Shown here in pieces: positions 18,026 to 27,513 of a stretch of DNA of 64,000 bases. Both the position numbers and the translations under genes were made by a program. The DNA comes from Pseudomonas anatoliensis (GTDB lineage Bacteria > Pseudomonadota > Gammaproteobacteria > Pseudomonadales > Pseudomonadaceae): assembly GCF_017976235.1 (NCBI RefSeq), contig NZ_JACVHC010000003.1, forward strand, positions 62,001 to 126,000, read 5' to 3'. Below the pieces are notes generated by a model, which saw only the letters and a program-made list of their open reading frames with translations, ran no database searches and was not told the DNA's origin. How positions within the stretch are numbered: the stretch's first letter is position 1; each line of letters begins with the position of its first letter.

Positions 18026-19822
18026 TTAAAGCGCAAACATTTCGGCCGGCAGCTTCATCAAACAATCACTCCCCGCCTCAATCGCCGCACGATGCGCCGC
18101 CGTGCGTGGCAGCAACCGTTTGAAGTAAAACTCGCAAGTGGCCAATTTACCCCGAAGATAATCCGCCTCCCCCTCGCCCGCATCCAGTTGCGCTTGCGCC
18201 ACCAGCGCCATGCGCAGCCACAGATAGCCGAGGATGATGTAACCGCTGTACATCAGATAGTCCACCGACGCGGCACCGACCTCGTCCGGGTTCTTCATCG
18301 CCGCCATACCAACCTTCATGGTCAGGTCGCCCCACTGCTGGTTGAGCTCATTGAGCTGCGTGACAAAGCCCCCCAGCTGCGGATGGCCCTCGTTCGTCGC
18401 GCAGAACTTGTGGACGATTTTGGTAAAGCCGCGCAGCAACTTGCCTTGGCTGCCGAGTACCTTGCGCCCAAGCAGATCGAGTGCCTGAATGCCGTTGGTG
18501 CCTTCGTAGATCGGCGCAATGCGGCAATCGCGCACCAACTGCTCCATACCCCACTCGCGAATGAAACCGTGACCACCAAAAATCTGCATACCGAGATTGG
18601 TCACCTCCAGCCCGGAGTCGGTCATGAATGCTTTGCAGATCGGCGTGAGGAACGCCAGCAAGTCTTCCGCTTCCTGACGCGCCTCGGCATCGCTGCTCAG
18701 GTGCGCGACATCGAGCAGTTGCGCGGTGAAATAAGTCAGCGCACGGTTGCCTTCGTTGAAGGCTTTCATGGTCAGCAACATGCGCCGCACGTCCGGGTGG
18801 ACGATGATCGGGTCGGCCGGTTTGTCCGGGGCTTTGGCGCCGGTCAGCGAACGCATCTGCAGGCGGTCGTTGGCGTATTTGATGGCGCCCTGGAAACTCG
18901 CTTCGCCCAGGCACAAGCCCTGCATCCCGGTGCCGAGCCGCGCGTGGTTCATCATGGTGAACATGCAGTTCAGGCCCTTGTTCGGCTCACCGATCAGGAA
19001 GCCTTTGGCGCTATCGAAGTTCAGCACGCAAGTGGCCGAAGCCTTGATGCCCATCTTGTGCTCGATCGAGCCGCAGGAAACGCCATTGCGCTCCCCCGCC
19101 TCGCCCGACGCATCCGGGAGGAATTTTGGCACGATGAACAACGAGATGCCTTTTGTTCCCGCGGGCGCATCCGGCAACTTGGCCAATACCAGATGGATGA
19201 TGTTTTCGCTCATGTCGTGCTCACCGGCAGAGATGAAAATCTTGCTGCCAGTGACCGTATAACTGCCGTCGGCCTGAGGCACGGCGCGGGTTTTGATGAT
19301 ACCCAGATCGGTGCCGCAGTGGGCCTCAGTCAGGCACATGGTGCCGGTCCACTGGCCAGCGGTGAGTTTGCTCAGGTAAGTGTCTTTCTGATCGGCCGTG
19401 CCGTGAGCATGGATCGCCGACATCGCGCCGTGAGTCAGGCCCGGGTACATGCCCCAGGACGTGTTGCTGGAGCCGACCATTTCGCTGATCACCAGCCCCA
19501 GGGAACTCGGCAAGCCCTGACCGCCGTAAACCGGATCTGCCGCAAGACCATGCCAGCCGCCCTCGACGTATTGTGCGAAGGCTTGCTTGAAGCCTGTAGG
19601 CGTTGTCACCACACCGTTGTCGAAATGGCAGCCCTCTTCGTCACCGCTGCGATTGAGCGGTGCCAGAACGTTCTCGCAGAACTTCGCGCCTTCTTCGAGG
19701 ATCGCGTTGATCATGTCCGGGCTGGCGTCGTGGGCGCCAAGGGCTGCGTAGTTGGTGTGGAAGTCGAAGACGTGATCAATCAGAAAACGCATGTCGCGCA
19801 GCGGGGCTTTGTACTCGGGCAT
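18026..19822 (-). CDS. Long acyl-CoA dehydrogenase (second paralogue)
   Basis: 598 residues starting MPEYKAPLRDMRFLIDHVFD. It has the same domain plan as the first paralogue: [60 protein letters not shown] and a long C-terminal helical extension. GGAG lies eight to nine bases before the ATG. The paralogues share the MxxYKAPLRD opening and probably arose by tandem duplication, with the diguanylate cyclase gene now separating the second from the third. Confidence 0.92.
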   Translation of the reverse strand: MPEYKAPLRDMRFLIDHVFDFHTNYAALGAHDASPDMINAILEEGAKFCENVLAPLNRSGDEEGCHFDNGVVTTPTGFKQAFAQYVEGGWHGLAADPVYGGQGLPSSLGLVISEMVGSSNTSWGMYPGLTHGAMSAIHAHGTADQKDTYLSKLTAGQWTGTMCLTEAHCGTDLGIIKTRAVPQADGSYTVTGSKIFISAGEHDMSENIIHLVLAKLPDAPAGTKGISLFIVPKFLPDASGEAGERNGVSCGSIEHKMGIKASATCVLNFDSAKGFLIGEPNKGLNCMFTMMNHARLGTGMQGLCLGEASFQGAIKYANDRLQMRSLTGAKAPDKPADPIIVHPDVRRMLLTMKAFNEGNRALTYFTAQLLDVAHLSSDAEARQEAEDLLAFLTPICKAFMTDSGLEVTNLGMQIFGGHGFIREWGMEQLVRDCRIAPIYEGTNGIQALDLLGRKVLGSQGKLLRGFTKIVHKFCATNEGHPQLGGFVTQLNELNQQWGDLTMKVGMAAMKNPDEVGAASVDYLMYSGYIILGYLWLRMALVAQAQLDAGEGEADYLRGKLATCEFYFKRLLPRTAAHRAAIEAGSDCLMKLPAEMFAL

Positions 19823-19913
19823 GGTGGCTTCTCCGTCAGCAGGTTTCCTTGAAACTACTGCCGGCCACCACGCCCCACAATCACTGTCCAGACGCTGAAT
19901 GCGCCGTCATCAC

Positions 19914-21203
19914 TCAACCCGCAGCAGTGTCCATGCGCACCGCGCCACGACGGTTCTGGCCGAAAGCGACCACGCAGTTGCGCCCCGCGCCCTTGGCACT
20001 GTAGAGCGCCTCGTCCGCAGATTTGAGCACTTGCTCCGGGTTGCGCTGCTCCAACCGCTCAGCGACACCGATACTCACCGTCACCGACACGCTGGAAGCG
20101 CCGGAACCGGCGCGACGCTGGCGACCTTGCTGATCGTCGTTCGGGCGGTTTTCCTGATTACGCAACTGGATGCTATAGGACGCAATCGACTCGCGAATGA
20201 CTTCAAGGTGTGGCATGCACTCCTCAAGGGTTTTGCCTGCGAACACCAGGGCAAATTCCTCACCGCCATAGCGATATGCCCTACCGCCTCCGCTGATTTT
20301 GGACAGTTTGCTGGCGACCAGTCGCAGCACCTGGTCACCGACATCGTGACCATGGGTGTCGTTGAATTTCTTGAAGTGGTCAACGTCGCTCATTGCCAGC
20401 ACATAGTTGCGCCCCAAGCGCTGCATGCGTTCATTGAGCGCACGGCGGCCCGGCAAACCGGTGAGTTCGTCGCGGAAGGCCATTTGATAAGCCTCGTGTG
20501 CCACGGCGGCAGCAATCATCAACATCACCTGGCTGCACATGATGTTCAGGGTAAACGGCAGGATGAAGGTTTTCGGCAGCATCCAGAACACCCCGAGCAA
20601 ACCGACCAGTTGCGCCGCATGCAGTGGACGCGGGTTGCGCCAGTATTGCCAGGCCAGCAGCAGGAATGCCGAGATGAACACCGGATACGACAACTGGATC
20701 AGGCTCATCCACGCGCCGTGCAGCGCCGGCCAGCGAATTTCCGAGAGCCACATCAGCAACGCCTGTGGGTAACTTTGCTCAAGCCCCAGTGCCACACTGC
20801 CGAAGGCCAGCAACACGGCGAACCGCGCGACCATGTCCTGAAACAGGTGCGTGCGCTCTTGCCACGCAGCGAACAGACCGAACAACAGGGGCAGCAACAG
20901 GCAGACGAGATGGAAGACCACGGCGGCGTCTTCACGCACTTTGCCGTTGTCGCGGTAATAGTCGGTCTGGGTGTCGAGCAAGAAGTAGGCGATGTACACC
21001 GTGAGCATCAGAAACAGTTCGCGCTGCCGTCGGTATACCGCGCAGTAAGCGCCCCCCAGCAGCAGGACCAGAGTCGGCAATACGTTGAACAGGGAAGTGA
21101 AGAACACGTTGAGGTCTTTGACATACGCAGCCGACAACCCCGCGAGCAACAACAGCAGAGAAGGTAGGAAATGGCTGAAACGTACAGCGGAAGAACGTGG
21201 CAA
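19914..21203 (-). CDS. Membrane-bound GGDEF diguanylate cyclase
   Basis: 429 residues. About six or seven hydrophobic segments occupy residues 1-215 (LPSLLLLLAGLSAAYV; LVLLLGGAYCAVY; VVFHLVCLLLPLLFGLFAAW). A GGDEF domain follows: FRDELTGLPGRRALNERMQR near 240, MSDVDHFKKFNDTHGHDVGD near 270, and the active-site motif RYGGEEF near 315. It should make c-di-GMP from GTP. No RxxD inhibitory site precedes GGEEF. A polar insert (NDDQQGRQRRAGSGASS) lies before the VTVSIGVA strand. A CRP/Vfr-like site lies 73-88 bases upstream of the start. Confidence 0.9.
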   Translation of the reverse strand: MPRSSAVRFSHFLPSLLLLLAGLSAAYVKDLNVFFTSLFNVLPTLVLLLGGAYCAVYRRQRELFLMLTVYIAYFLLDTQTDYYRDNGKVREDAAVVFHLVCLLLPLLFGLFAAWQERTHLFQDMVARFAVLLAFGSVALGLEQSYPQALLMWLSEIRWPALHGAWMSLIQLSYPVFISAFLLLAWQYWRNPRPLHAAQLVGLLGVFWMLPKTFILPFTLNIMCSQVMLMIAAAVAHEAYQMAFRDELTGLPGRRALNERMQRLGRNYVLAMSDVDHFKKFNDTHGHDVGDQVLRLVASKLSKISGGGRAYRYGGEEFALVFAGKTLEECMPHLEVIRESIASYSIQLRNQENRPNDDQQGRQRRAGSGASSVSVTVSIGVAERLEQRNPEQVLKSADEALYSAKGAGRNCVVAFGQNRRGAVRMDTAAG

Positions 21204-21275
21204 GGGTAAAGCTCCGACCCGTCATGGCAAAGAGATGGCATTGTGCCTGCAATGTGGCCAGTTAAGCACACAGAA

Positions 21276-21291
21276 TGTGATCCAGATCACA
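21276..21291. promoter_or_regulatory. Perfect CRP/Vfr-type site upstream of the diguanylate cyclase
   Basis: TGTGA-TCCAGA-TCACA matches the CRP consensus TGTGA-N6-TCACA exactly and extends symmetrically (AATGTGATC/GATCACATG). It lies 73-88 bases before the cyclase start on the minus strand. The Pseudomonas homologue Vfr uses a similar motif. Confidence 0.6.
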
Positions 21292-21362
21292 TGCAGTCTC
21301 TTTAACGGCCGCAAACCCTGATTTCTGAGCCTTCGAACAAGGTTTTTTGCCCCCTTGGAGAT

Positions 21363-21410
21363 GAAATTTCCTTCATGGCCATCATGCTTGATGGCCATGA
21401 ACGAGATTTC
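21363..21410. repeat. Long perfect hairpin of unknown role
   Basis: TTCATGGCCATCA (21372-21384), loop TGCT, TGATGGCCATGAA (21389-21401): a 13-bp perfect stem. An outer pair GAAAT/ATTTC (21363-21367 with 21406-21410) extends it to 48 bases. There is no T run, and it is not a known REP type. Confidence 0.6.
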
Positions 21411-21447
21411 TTCCTGCGATACCCAAGGCCCGAGGAAATTCGCGCAT

Positions 21448-21482
21448 AAAAAAACCGCTGCCCCGAAGGAGCAGCGGTTTTT
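21448..21482 (-). terminator. Bidirectional intrinsic terminator after the third acyl-CoA dehydrogenase
   Basis: AAAACCGCTGC (21451-21461), loop CCCGAAGGA, GCAGCGGTTTT (21471-21481): an 11-bp stem with A and T runs at both sides, 20 bases beyond the stop at 21502. Confidence 0.88.
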
Positions 21483-21501
21483 CAACAGACCGCGTTAAGG
21501 C

Positions 21502-23307
21502 TTAGTAGCCCAGTGCGAAGTCTTCTTCTTTCATGTCCATCAGGTTGCTTGCACCCGACAGCATGGTGGCCACGTGAGTACGGGTACGCGGCAGGATGCG
21601 CTGGAAGTAGAAGCGCGCGGTTTGCAGCTTGGCGGTGTAGAACGCCGCATCGCCAGTACCTTCTGCCAGCTTCTCGGCTGCCAGACGTGCCATGTCGGCC
21701 CAGAAGTAGGCCAGGCAGGCATAACCGGAGTACATCAGGTAGTCCACGGAGGCCGCGCCGACTTCTTCGCGATCTTTCATGGCAGCCATACCGACCTTCA
21801 TGGTCAGCTCGCCCCATTCCTTGTTCAGTGCAGCCAGCGGCGTGACGAACTCTTGAACCGCTTCGTTGCCTTCGTTGGTCTGGCAGAACTTGTGGACGAT
21901 CTTGGTGAAGCTTTTCAGCGCTTCGCCTTGCGTCATCAGCACTTTGCGGCCCAGCAGGTCGAGTGCCTGGATACCGGTGGTGCCTTCGTACAGCATCGAA
22001 ATGCGGCTGTCGCGAACGTTCTGCTCCATGCCCCACTCGGCGATGAAGCCGTGGCCGCCGTAGATTTGCACGCCGTGGTTGGCGGATTCGAAACCGACTT
22101 CGGTCATGAAGGCTTTGGCGATTGGCGTCATGAAGGCCAGCAGTGCGTCGGCTTTCTTCTTCTCTTCTTCGTCCACGCCGTACTTGACGATGTCGACCTG
22201 TTTGGCGGTGAAGTACACCATCGCGCGGTTGCCTTCGGCGAATGCCTTCATGGTCAACAGCATGCGGCGTACGTCAGGGTGCACGATGATCGGGTCTGCG
22301 GCTTTTTCCGGCGCTTTCGGGCCAGTCAGGGAGCGCATCTGCAGACGATCGCGGGCGTATTTCAGGCCGCCCTGGAAACCGATTTCGGCGTGAGCCAGAC
22401 CTTGCAGCGCGGTACCCAGACGTGCGGTGTTCATAAAGGTGAACATGCAGTTCAGGCCTTTGTTCGCCGGGCCGATCAGGAAACCGGTGGCGCCGTCGAA
22501 GTTCATCACGCAAGTGGCGTTGCCGTGAATGCCCATCTTGTGTTCAAGCGAACCGCAAGTCACAGCGTTGCGTGCACCGACGGTGCCATCAGCATTGGGC
22601 ATGAACTTTGGAACGATGAACAGGGAGATGCCTTTGGTGCCGGCAGGCGCATCCGGCAGGCGGGCCAACACGATGTGGACGATGTTGTCGGCCATGTCGT
22701 GTTCACCGGCCGAGATGAAGATCTTGGTGCCGGAAACTTTGTAGGAACCGTCAGCCTGAGGTTCGGCCTTGGTGCGCAGCATGCCCAGGTCGGTGCCACA
22801 GTGCGGCTCGGTCAGGCACATGGTGCCGGTCCATTCGCCCGAAACCAGTTTGGTCAGGTAGGCGTCTTGCTGTTCAGGGGTGCCGTGCTCGGAGATGGTG
22901 TTCATCGCGCCGTGCGACAGGCCTGGGTACATGCCCCACGACCAGTTGGCTTCGCCAACCATTTCGCTGACAGCCAGACCCAGCGACTCAGGCAGACCCT
23001 GACCACCGTGCTCGACATCGTGCGCCAGGCTTGGCCAGCCGCCTTCGACGAATTGCTTGTAAGCCTCTTTGAAGCCAGTCGGGGTTTTCACGCCGGACTC
23101 GCTCCAGGTGCAACCTTCGATGTCGCCCACGCGGTTCAGCGGCGCCAGTACCTGCTCACAAAACTTGGCGCCTTCTTCGAGAATGGCGTCAACCATGTCC
23201 GGAGTTGCGTCTGCGCAAGCCGGAAGGCTCTGATAGTGCGCTTCGTAGCCGAGCAGTTCGTCACGAACGAAGCGAATATCACGCAAGGGGGCCTTGTAGT
23301 CAGGCAT
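21502..23307 (-). CDS. Long acyl-CoA dehydrogenase (third paralogue), candidate PsrA target
   Basis: 601 residues starting [20 protein letters not shown]. Signatures are [40 protein letters not shown] and [20 protein letters not shown], with the long C-terminal extension. This is the only one of the three preceded by tandem GAAAC/GTTTC-type boxes, which points to fatty-acid-controlled expression through PsrA. It corresponds by position to one of the fadE genes near bio in P. aeruginosa; I cannot say which. Confidence 0.92.
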   Translation of the reverse strand: MPDYKAPLRDIRFVRDELLGYEAHYQSLPACADATPDMVDAILEEGAKFCEQVLAPLNRVGDIEGCTWSESGVKTPTGFKEAYKQFVEGGWPSLAHDVEHGGQGLPESLGLAVSEMVGEANWSWGMYPGLSHGAMNTISEHGTPEQQDAYLTKLVSGEWTGTMCLTEPHCGTDLGMLRTKAEPQADGSYKVSGTKIFISAGEHDMADNIVHIVLARLPDAPAGTKGISLFIVPKFMPNADGTVGARNAVTCGSLEHKMGIHGNATCVMNFDGATGFLIGPANKGLNCMFTFMNTARLGTALQGLAHAEIGFQGGLKYARDRLQMRSLTGPKAPEKAADPIIVHPDVRRMLLTMKAFAEGNRAMVYFTAKQVDIVKYGVDEEEKKKADALLAFMTPIAKAFMTEVGFESANHGVQIYGGHGFIAEWGMEQNVRDSRISMLYEGTTGIQALDLLGRKVLMTQGEALKSFTKIVHKFCQTNEGNEAVQEFVTPLAALNKEWGELTMKVGMAAMKDREEVGAASVDYLMYSGYACLAYFWADMARLAAEKLAEGTGDAAFYTAKLQTARFYFQRILPRTRTHVATMLSGASNLMDMKEEDFALGY

Positions 23308-23368
23308 AGCGATAAACCTCTGCTGATGTAACCGGGAATGAACGACCGTGTTGATTTGTTGTGACGGT

Positions 23369-23395
23369 CAAACAGTTGTTTGAAACATACGTTTA
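23369..23395. promoter_or_regulatory. Tandem PsrA-like boxes upstream of an acyl-CoA dehydrogenase gene
   Basis: CAAAC-AGTT-GTTTG (23369-23382) is a perfect inverted repeat matching the PsrA pattern (C/G)AAAC-N2-4-GTTT(G/C). GAAAC-ATAC-GTTTA (23382-23395) follows, sharing one G. The boxes lie 62-88 bases before the start at 23307. Confidence 0.65.
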
Positions 23396-23534
23396 CGCCG
23401 AAATCTTGTCAAGCGTCGATCTTTTGCCGTTCGTCATCGCATCCTCCAAACGCCGGACACAGCAAACCGCCATGGATTCAATCGAGTCATGGACGATAAG
23501 AAGAAGATTAGTTGAGGGAGAAGGACTTACAACG

Positions 23535-23561
23535 AAAAACGCCGCGACAAGGCGCGGCGTT
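23535..23561 (-). terminator. Intrinsic terminator after the small orphan gene
   Basis: On the minus strand AACGCCGCG (23561-23553) pairs with CGCGGCGTT (23546-23538), followed by a T run (A run 23535-23539 on the plus strand). It lies 23 bases after the stop at 23585. Confidence 0.85.
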
Positions 23562-23584
23562 CAGCATGCTGGAAGCAATGGAAA

Positions 23585-23881
23585 TCAGGCGAATGTATCG
23601 ATGATCGTACCGAGCACTTCGTCGGATGCCTTGACGACTTTCACACCCAGCTCAGCCTGGATCTTGCCCTGGGACATCTCGACGATGTTGCTCGCCACAT
23701 CTGACTGCTGCGCACGATCCAGTCCACGCAGACGATCAACCTGCACTTCGGAAGACTGGCTGGTGACCGAACGTTCAATGGTGTTATTGGCGATCTGGCT
23801 GGCCGCCTGATCGACGCGATTCTGCCCGGTCTGAATCGAGCTCAAACCCGCATAAAAAGCTGTGTTACCGGAGATTTCCAT
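23585..23881 (-). CDS. Small conserved hypothetical protein
   Basis: 98 residues starting MEISGNTAFYAGLSSIQTGQ. The N-terminal helix (GLSSIQTGQNRVDQAASQIA then NNTIE) resembles the N-terminal helical segment of flagellar rod/hook proteins, but the protein is too short to be one; the rest is polar and helical (DRLRGLDRAQQSDVASNIVE). No signal peptide is present. AAGGA lies about 11 bases upstream of the ATG at 23881; an ATG at 23893 is closer to that site and less suitable. An equivalent hypothetical lies between bio and fadE genes in P. aeruginosa. Function unknown. Confidence 0.7.
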   Translation of the reverse strand: MEISGNTAFYAGLSSIQTGQNRVDQAASQIANNTIERSVTSQSSEVQVDRLRGLDRAQQSDVASNIVEMSQGKIQAELGVKVVKASDEVLGTIIDTFA

Positions 23882-23989
23882 AACTGGTCTCATCCTTGGG
23901 AAGGATCAATAGTCGCCATTGAACCAGAGGCGCCAGAAAAACACCCGTCAAAAACACTAATGGCACAGTGCCTGCCCATAGGCAAAACC

Positions 23990-24670
23990 TTAGTCGAGCA
24001 GATCCAATTGCAAATGCTCAGCCACCGCTTCGGCGCTCAGCGCCTTGAGCTTGGGCACTCGCCCAAGACACGGTGCGGGAATCCGCTCGGCGAGCGTCGC
24101 CAGATTTTCCTCCAGCCGCGAAGTCTTCGGATCAATGATATTCGCCACCCACCCCGCCAGTTGCAGGCCATCTCGGGCAATCGCCTCGGCTGTCAGCAAC
24201 GCATGGCTGATGCAACCCAGCCGCACACCCACCACCAGAATCACCGGCAGCTTCAATGCCATCGCCAGGTCCGAGAGATTGTCCTGATCCGCCAAAGGCA
24301 CCCGCCATCCACCCGCGCCCTCTATCAGAGTGAAATCGGCATTCATCGCCAGAATCTCGCGCATCGGCGTCAGCAGCGATTGCACAGTCAGCGCGACACC
24401 GGCCTCGCGAGCCGCCAGATGCGGAGCAATAGCCGGCTCGAACGCTACCGGATTGACCTGTTGATAACTCAGCGGCAACGAACATTCGGCGAGTAAGGCC
24501 AAGGCATCCGAGTTACGCAAACCCTTGGGCGTGACTTCGCACCCGGAGGCAACCGGCTTACCCGCCGCCGTGCTCAACCCCGCTGAACGCGCCGCATGCA
24601 GCAGTCCGGCGGCTACCGTTGTCTTGCCAACGTCGGTGTCAGTTCCGGTGATGAAATAGGCTGCGCTCAT
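23990..24670 (-). CDS. bioD: BioD, dethiobiotin synthetase
   Basis: 226 residues. An ATP-dependent carboxylase that closes the ureido ring: DAPA + CO2 + ATP to dethiobiotin. P-loop [10 protein letters not shown] at 8-17, then GKPVASGCE and [20 protein letters not shown] with the second nucleotide motif. Last gene of the minus-strand bio cluster; its start overlaps the bioC stop as ATGA. Confidence 0.96.
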   Translation of the reverse strand: MSAAYFITGTDTDVGKTTVAAGLLHAARSAGLSTAAGKPVASGCEVTPKGLRNSDALALLAECSLPLSYQQVNPVAFEPAIAPHLAAREAGVALTVQSLLTPMREILAMNADFTLIEGAGGWRVPLADQDNLSDLAMALKLPVILVVGVRLGCISHALLTAEAIARDGLQLAGWVANIIDPKTSRLEENLATLAERIPAPCLGRVPKLKALSAEAVAEHLQLDLLD

Positions 24671-25479
24671 ACGGGTTTCTCCAACACGGCGTAGACCACT
24701 TGATAAGTCGCCGGCAACCCCGACGCCTGACGGAACTGCTCGTAAGCCTCGACCAGACCAAGAATCCGCGCCCGTCCGGTCAATCCACCCGGCCGGCCGG
24801 GATTCAGATTGTGCGCCCCCAAAGCCTTCAGCTCATGGGTCAAACTGCGCACATCCGGGTAATGCAGCACATGCGCCTGATTCTCCAGACTCAGCGTGCG
24901 CAGGCCACTTGCCGCACACAACTGCTGATATCGAGCGAACTCGCGGAAACGATTCACATGCACCAGGCCATCGACCTGACGCCAGCTATCACGCAACTCA
25001 ACCAACGTCCCTACACAAAGACTAGCAAACGCGAAAATCCCGCCGGGTTTCAGCACTCGCAAGGCTTCACTCAAAACCACATCAAAATTCCCACACCACT
25101 GCACCGCAAGGCTGGAGAAGATCAGATCGCAGGTCGAATCGCGCAACGGCAGACGTTCCGCATCTCCGGCGATGAAATGCTCGGCACCGCCCAACGGACG
25201 CGCGTGATCAAGCATGCCCTCGGCAATGTCCAGCGCAAGTCCCTGACCATGGGCAAAACGCCCGGCCAGTGCACGACTGAAATACCCGGTGCCGCAACCC
25301 AGATCCAGCCAGCGCGACGGCATGAAATCCGCGGGCAAACGCTGCAGCAACTGTGTACCGACATCACGTTGCAACTCGGCGACACTGTCATAGCTGGCCG
25401 CCGCGCGTGAGAAAGAGGCCGCGACCTGACGCTTGTCAGGCAAGCCGCCGGGCAGCGCCACATGGGACAAATCAGTCAT
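24667..25479 (-). CDS. bioC: BioC, malonyl-[ACP] O-methyltransferase
   Basis: 270 residues from [23 protein letters not shown]-dependent methylation of malonyl-ACP primes pimelate synthesis. The SAM motif is [16 protein letters not shown] near 55; other class I methyltransferase strands are [11 protein letters not shown] and [12 protein letters not shown]. The ATG at 25479 overlaps the bioH stop by 8 bases; an ATG at 25491 (MSAVMTDL) is an alternative, and both have weak ribosome-binding sites, as expected for coupled translation. Confidence 0.94.
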   Translation of the reverse strand: MTDLSHVALPGGLPDKRQVAASFSRAAASYDSVAELQRDVGTQLLQRLPADFMPSRWLDLGCGTGYFSRALAGRFAHGQGLALDIAEGMLDHARPLGGAEHFIAGDAERLPLRDSTCDLIFSSLAVQWCGNFDVVLSEALRVLKPGGIFAFASLCVGTLVELRDSWRQVDGLVHVNRFREFARYQQLCAASGLRTLSLENQAHVLHYPDVRSLTHELKALGAHNLNPGRPGGLTGRARILGLVEAYEQFRQASGLPATYQVVYAVLEKPV

Positions 25480-26203
25480 CACCGCACTCATGTAAAAAAG
25501 CCTGGATCGCACCCGCCACTCCATGGGGGTCCTCCAGAAGAAACGCATGACTGGCCTGTTCGATCAGACCAATTTCAATATCTGGCAACAGAGCGAACAA
25601 TTCGCCCGCCGCCTCTGCCGGCACCAATCCGTCCTGCCCAGCGAACAGATGCAACTGCGGGCCACGAAACGCCTGCAACGCTTCGCGCGTATCCAGTTGC
25701 GCGAGCAATTCCAGCCCGGCCATAAGTGCCGCCGCCGACGTATTCGGTGCGCCGCCGAGCATCAGCCGCGATAGGCCGCGCGGGTCTTGCGCGCCCTGTG
25801 CGCACAGCAGCGAGAAACGTTTGAGGGTCAAACGTGGATCAGCAGCGCAACCGGCAAGAAACGCATCGAAGGTCTCGCCGGGCATCGCGCTCGGCCATTG
25901 TTCATGCGCAACAAAGGAAGGATTGCTCGCCAGTGTCAGCAAGCCGCAGCACCTTTCGCCCCGGCGCGCGGCCAGTTCGGACGCGAGCATTCCGCCGAGC
26001 GACCAGCCGCCGAGCCACACGTCTTGAGGAATGCGCTCATCGAGGTCATCGAGCCAGTCTTGCAGGTCGCAGGAATCGAGCTCCGGCAACGGCTCGACCT
26101 CGACATGCAGGTGTTCGTCGAGCCCTTGCAACGCCGCAGCCAAAGGCTCCATCGGCGAAACACCGAGGCCCCAGCCGGGCAGCAGAATCAGGCGATCACG
26201 CAT
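25472..26203 (-). CDS. bioH: BioH, pimeloyl-[ACP] methyl ester esterase
   Basis: 243 residues. An alpha/beta hydrolase that cleaves the methyl ester from pimeloyl-ACP. The nucleophile elbow is [12 protein letters not shown]; an Asp lies in [13 protein letters not shown] and the catalytic His in [13 protein letters not shown]. The start at 26203 ([14 protein letters not shown]) overlaps the bioF stop by 8 bases. The BioC-BioH pair indicates the E. coli-like disguised fatty acid route. Confidence 0.93.
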   Translation of the reverse strand: MRDRLILLPGWGLGVSPMEPLAAALQGLDEHLHVEVEPLPELDSCDLQDWLDDLDERIPQDVWLGGWSLGGMLASELAARRGERCCGLLTLASNPSFVAHEQWPSAMPGETFDAFLAGCAADPRLTLKRFSLLCAQGAQDPRGLSRLMLGGAPNTSAAALMAGLELLAQLDTREALQAFRGPQLHLFAGQDGLVPAEAAGELFALLPDIEIGLIEQASHAFLLEDPHGVAGAIQAFLHECGDD

Positions 26204-27374
26204 GGCTTGGCTCCGACGACAGTTGGGCAAAGCAATCGGCCAGTCCTTCTAACAATAGCTGCACCTGCGCCTCGCTGTGGGCGGCGGTCAGGGTCACGCG
26301 CAATCGGGCGCTGCCGGCTGGCACGGTCGGCGGACGGATCGCGGTGACCATCAAGCCGCGTTCGCGCAACATCTGCGACAGGCGCACCGCGCGGCCGGCA
26401 TCGCCGATCATGATTGGCTGGATCGGGGTAAAGCTGTCCATCAACTCCAGGCCGATCTGTTCGGCACCGCGACGGAACTGGCGGATCAATGTCTGCAGAT
26501 GTTCTCGACGCCAGTGTTCGCTACGCAGCAGTTCGAGACTTTTCAACGTCGCACAGGCCAGCGCCGGTGGCTGGCTGGTGGTGTAGATGTACGGACGCGC
26601 GAACTGGATCAGGCTTTCGATCAACTCTTCGCTGCCAGCGACGAACGCGCCTGCCGTGCCGAAGGCTTTGCCGAGCGTGCCGACCAGCACCGGGACATCG
26701 TCCTGACTCAAGCCGAAATGCTCGATGATACCGCCGCCATTAGCACCCAACGGGCCGAAGCCATGGGCATCGTCGACCATCAGCCACGCACCTTTGGCCT
26801 TGGCCTCACGGGCCAGCGCCGGCAGATCGGCAAGGTCGCCGTCCATGCTGAACACACCATCGGTGACCACCAACGTATTGCCGGTGGCTTTCTCAAGCCG
26901 CTTGGCCAGACTCACCGCGTCGTTATGCAGATAACGATTGAAACGCGCGCCGGACAACAGTCCCGCATCCAGCAACGAGGCGTGATTGAGCCGGTCTTCC
27001 AGCACCGTATCGCCCTGCCCGACCAGCGCCGTGACTGCACCGAGATTGGCCATGTAACCGGTGGTAAACAGCAGCGCGCGCGGGCGACCGGTGAGATCAG
27101 CCAGCGCTTCTTCCAATACGTGATGTGGGCTGCTGTGGCCGATCACCAGATGCGACGCCCCGCCGCCCACGCCCCAGAGTTTGGCACCGGCGCGCCACGC
27201 TTCGATCACTTGCGGGTGATTGGCCAGGCCCAGATAGTCGTTGTTACAGAACGCCAGCAATGGCTGACCGTCGACCACCACTTCGGGCCCTTGCGGGCTT
27301 TCGAGCAGCGGTCGCTGGCGGTAGAGATTTTCCGCACGTCGGGCAGCAAGGCGTGCGGCGAGATCGAAAGACAT
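26196..27374 (-). CDS. bioF: BioF, 8-amino-7-oxononanoate synthase
   Basis: 392 residues from [24 protein letters not shown] enzyme condensing pimeloyl-ACP with L-alanine. The PLP lysine is in [14 protein letters not shown]; the cofactor aspartate is in [13 protein letters not shown]; the substrate loop is [12 protein letters not shown]. An upstream start at 27638 would read through a REPIN and overlap bioB and is rejected. Confidence 0.96.
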   Translation of the reverse strand: MSFDLAARLAARRAENLYRQRPLLESPQGPEVVVDGQPLLAFCNNDYLGLANHPQVIEAWRAGAKLWGVGGGASHLVIGHSSPHHVLEEALADLTGRPRALLFTTGYMANLGAVTALVGQGDTVLEDRLNHASLLDAGLLSGARFNRYLHNDAVSLAKRLEKATGNTLVVTDGVFSMDGDLADLPALAREAKAKGAWLMVDDAHGFGPLGANGGGIIEHFGLSQDDVPVLVGTLGKAFGTAGAFVAGSEELIESLIQFARPYIYTTSQPPALACATLKSLELLRSEHWRREHLQTLIRQFRRGAEQIGLELMDSFTPIQPIMIGDAGRAVRLSQMLRERGLMVTAIRPPTVPAGSARLRVTLTAAHSEAQVQLLLEGLADCFAQLSSEPSHA

Positions 27375-27402
27375 GCAGGCCTCACAATTGGAAAATATCC
27401 TC

Positions 27403-27491
27403 CTGTAGGAGCTGCCGAAGGCTGCGATCTTTTGATGTTGTTTTTCAAAAGACAAGATCAAAAAATCGCAGCCTGCGGCAGCTCCTACAGG
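27403..27491. repeat. REPIN (GTAGGAGCTGCCGAAGGCTG family) between bioB and bioF
   Basis: Left arm CTGTAGGAGCTGCCGAAGGC then TGCGATCTTTTGAT; right arm with ATCGCAGCCTGCGGCAGCTC then CTACAG. It occupies most of the 139-base bioB-bioF gap and may lower bioFHCD expression relative to bioB. Confidence 0.93.
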
Positions 27492-27513
27492 GGTTTGCAT
27501 CGCATCAAAAAAT

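Noticed and set aside
19843..19855. GTTTC-CTT-GAAAC as a PsrA site before the second acyl-CoA dehydrogenase
   Set aside because: The arms are in the opposite order to the PsrA pattern (GAAAC first, GTTTC second), and it lies close to the ribosome-binding site.
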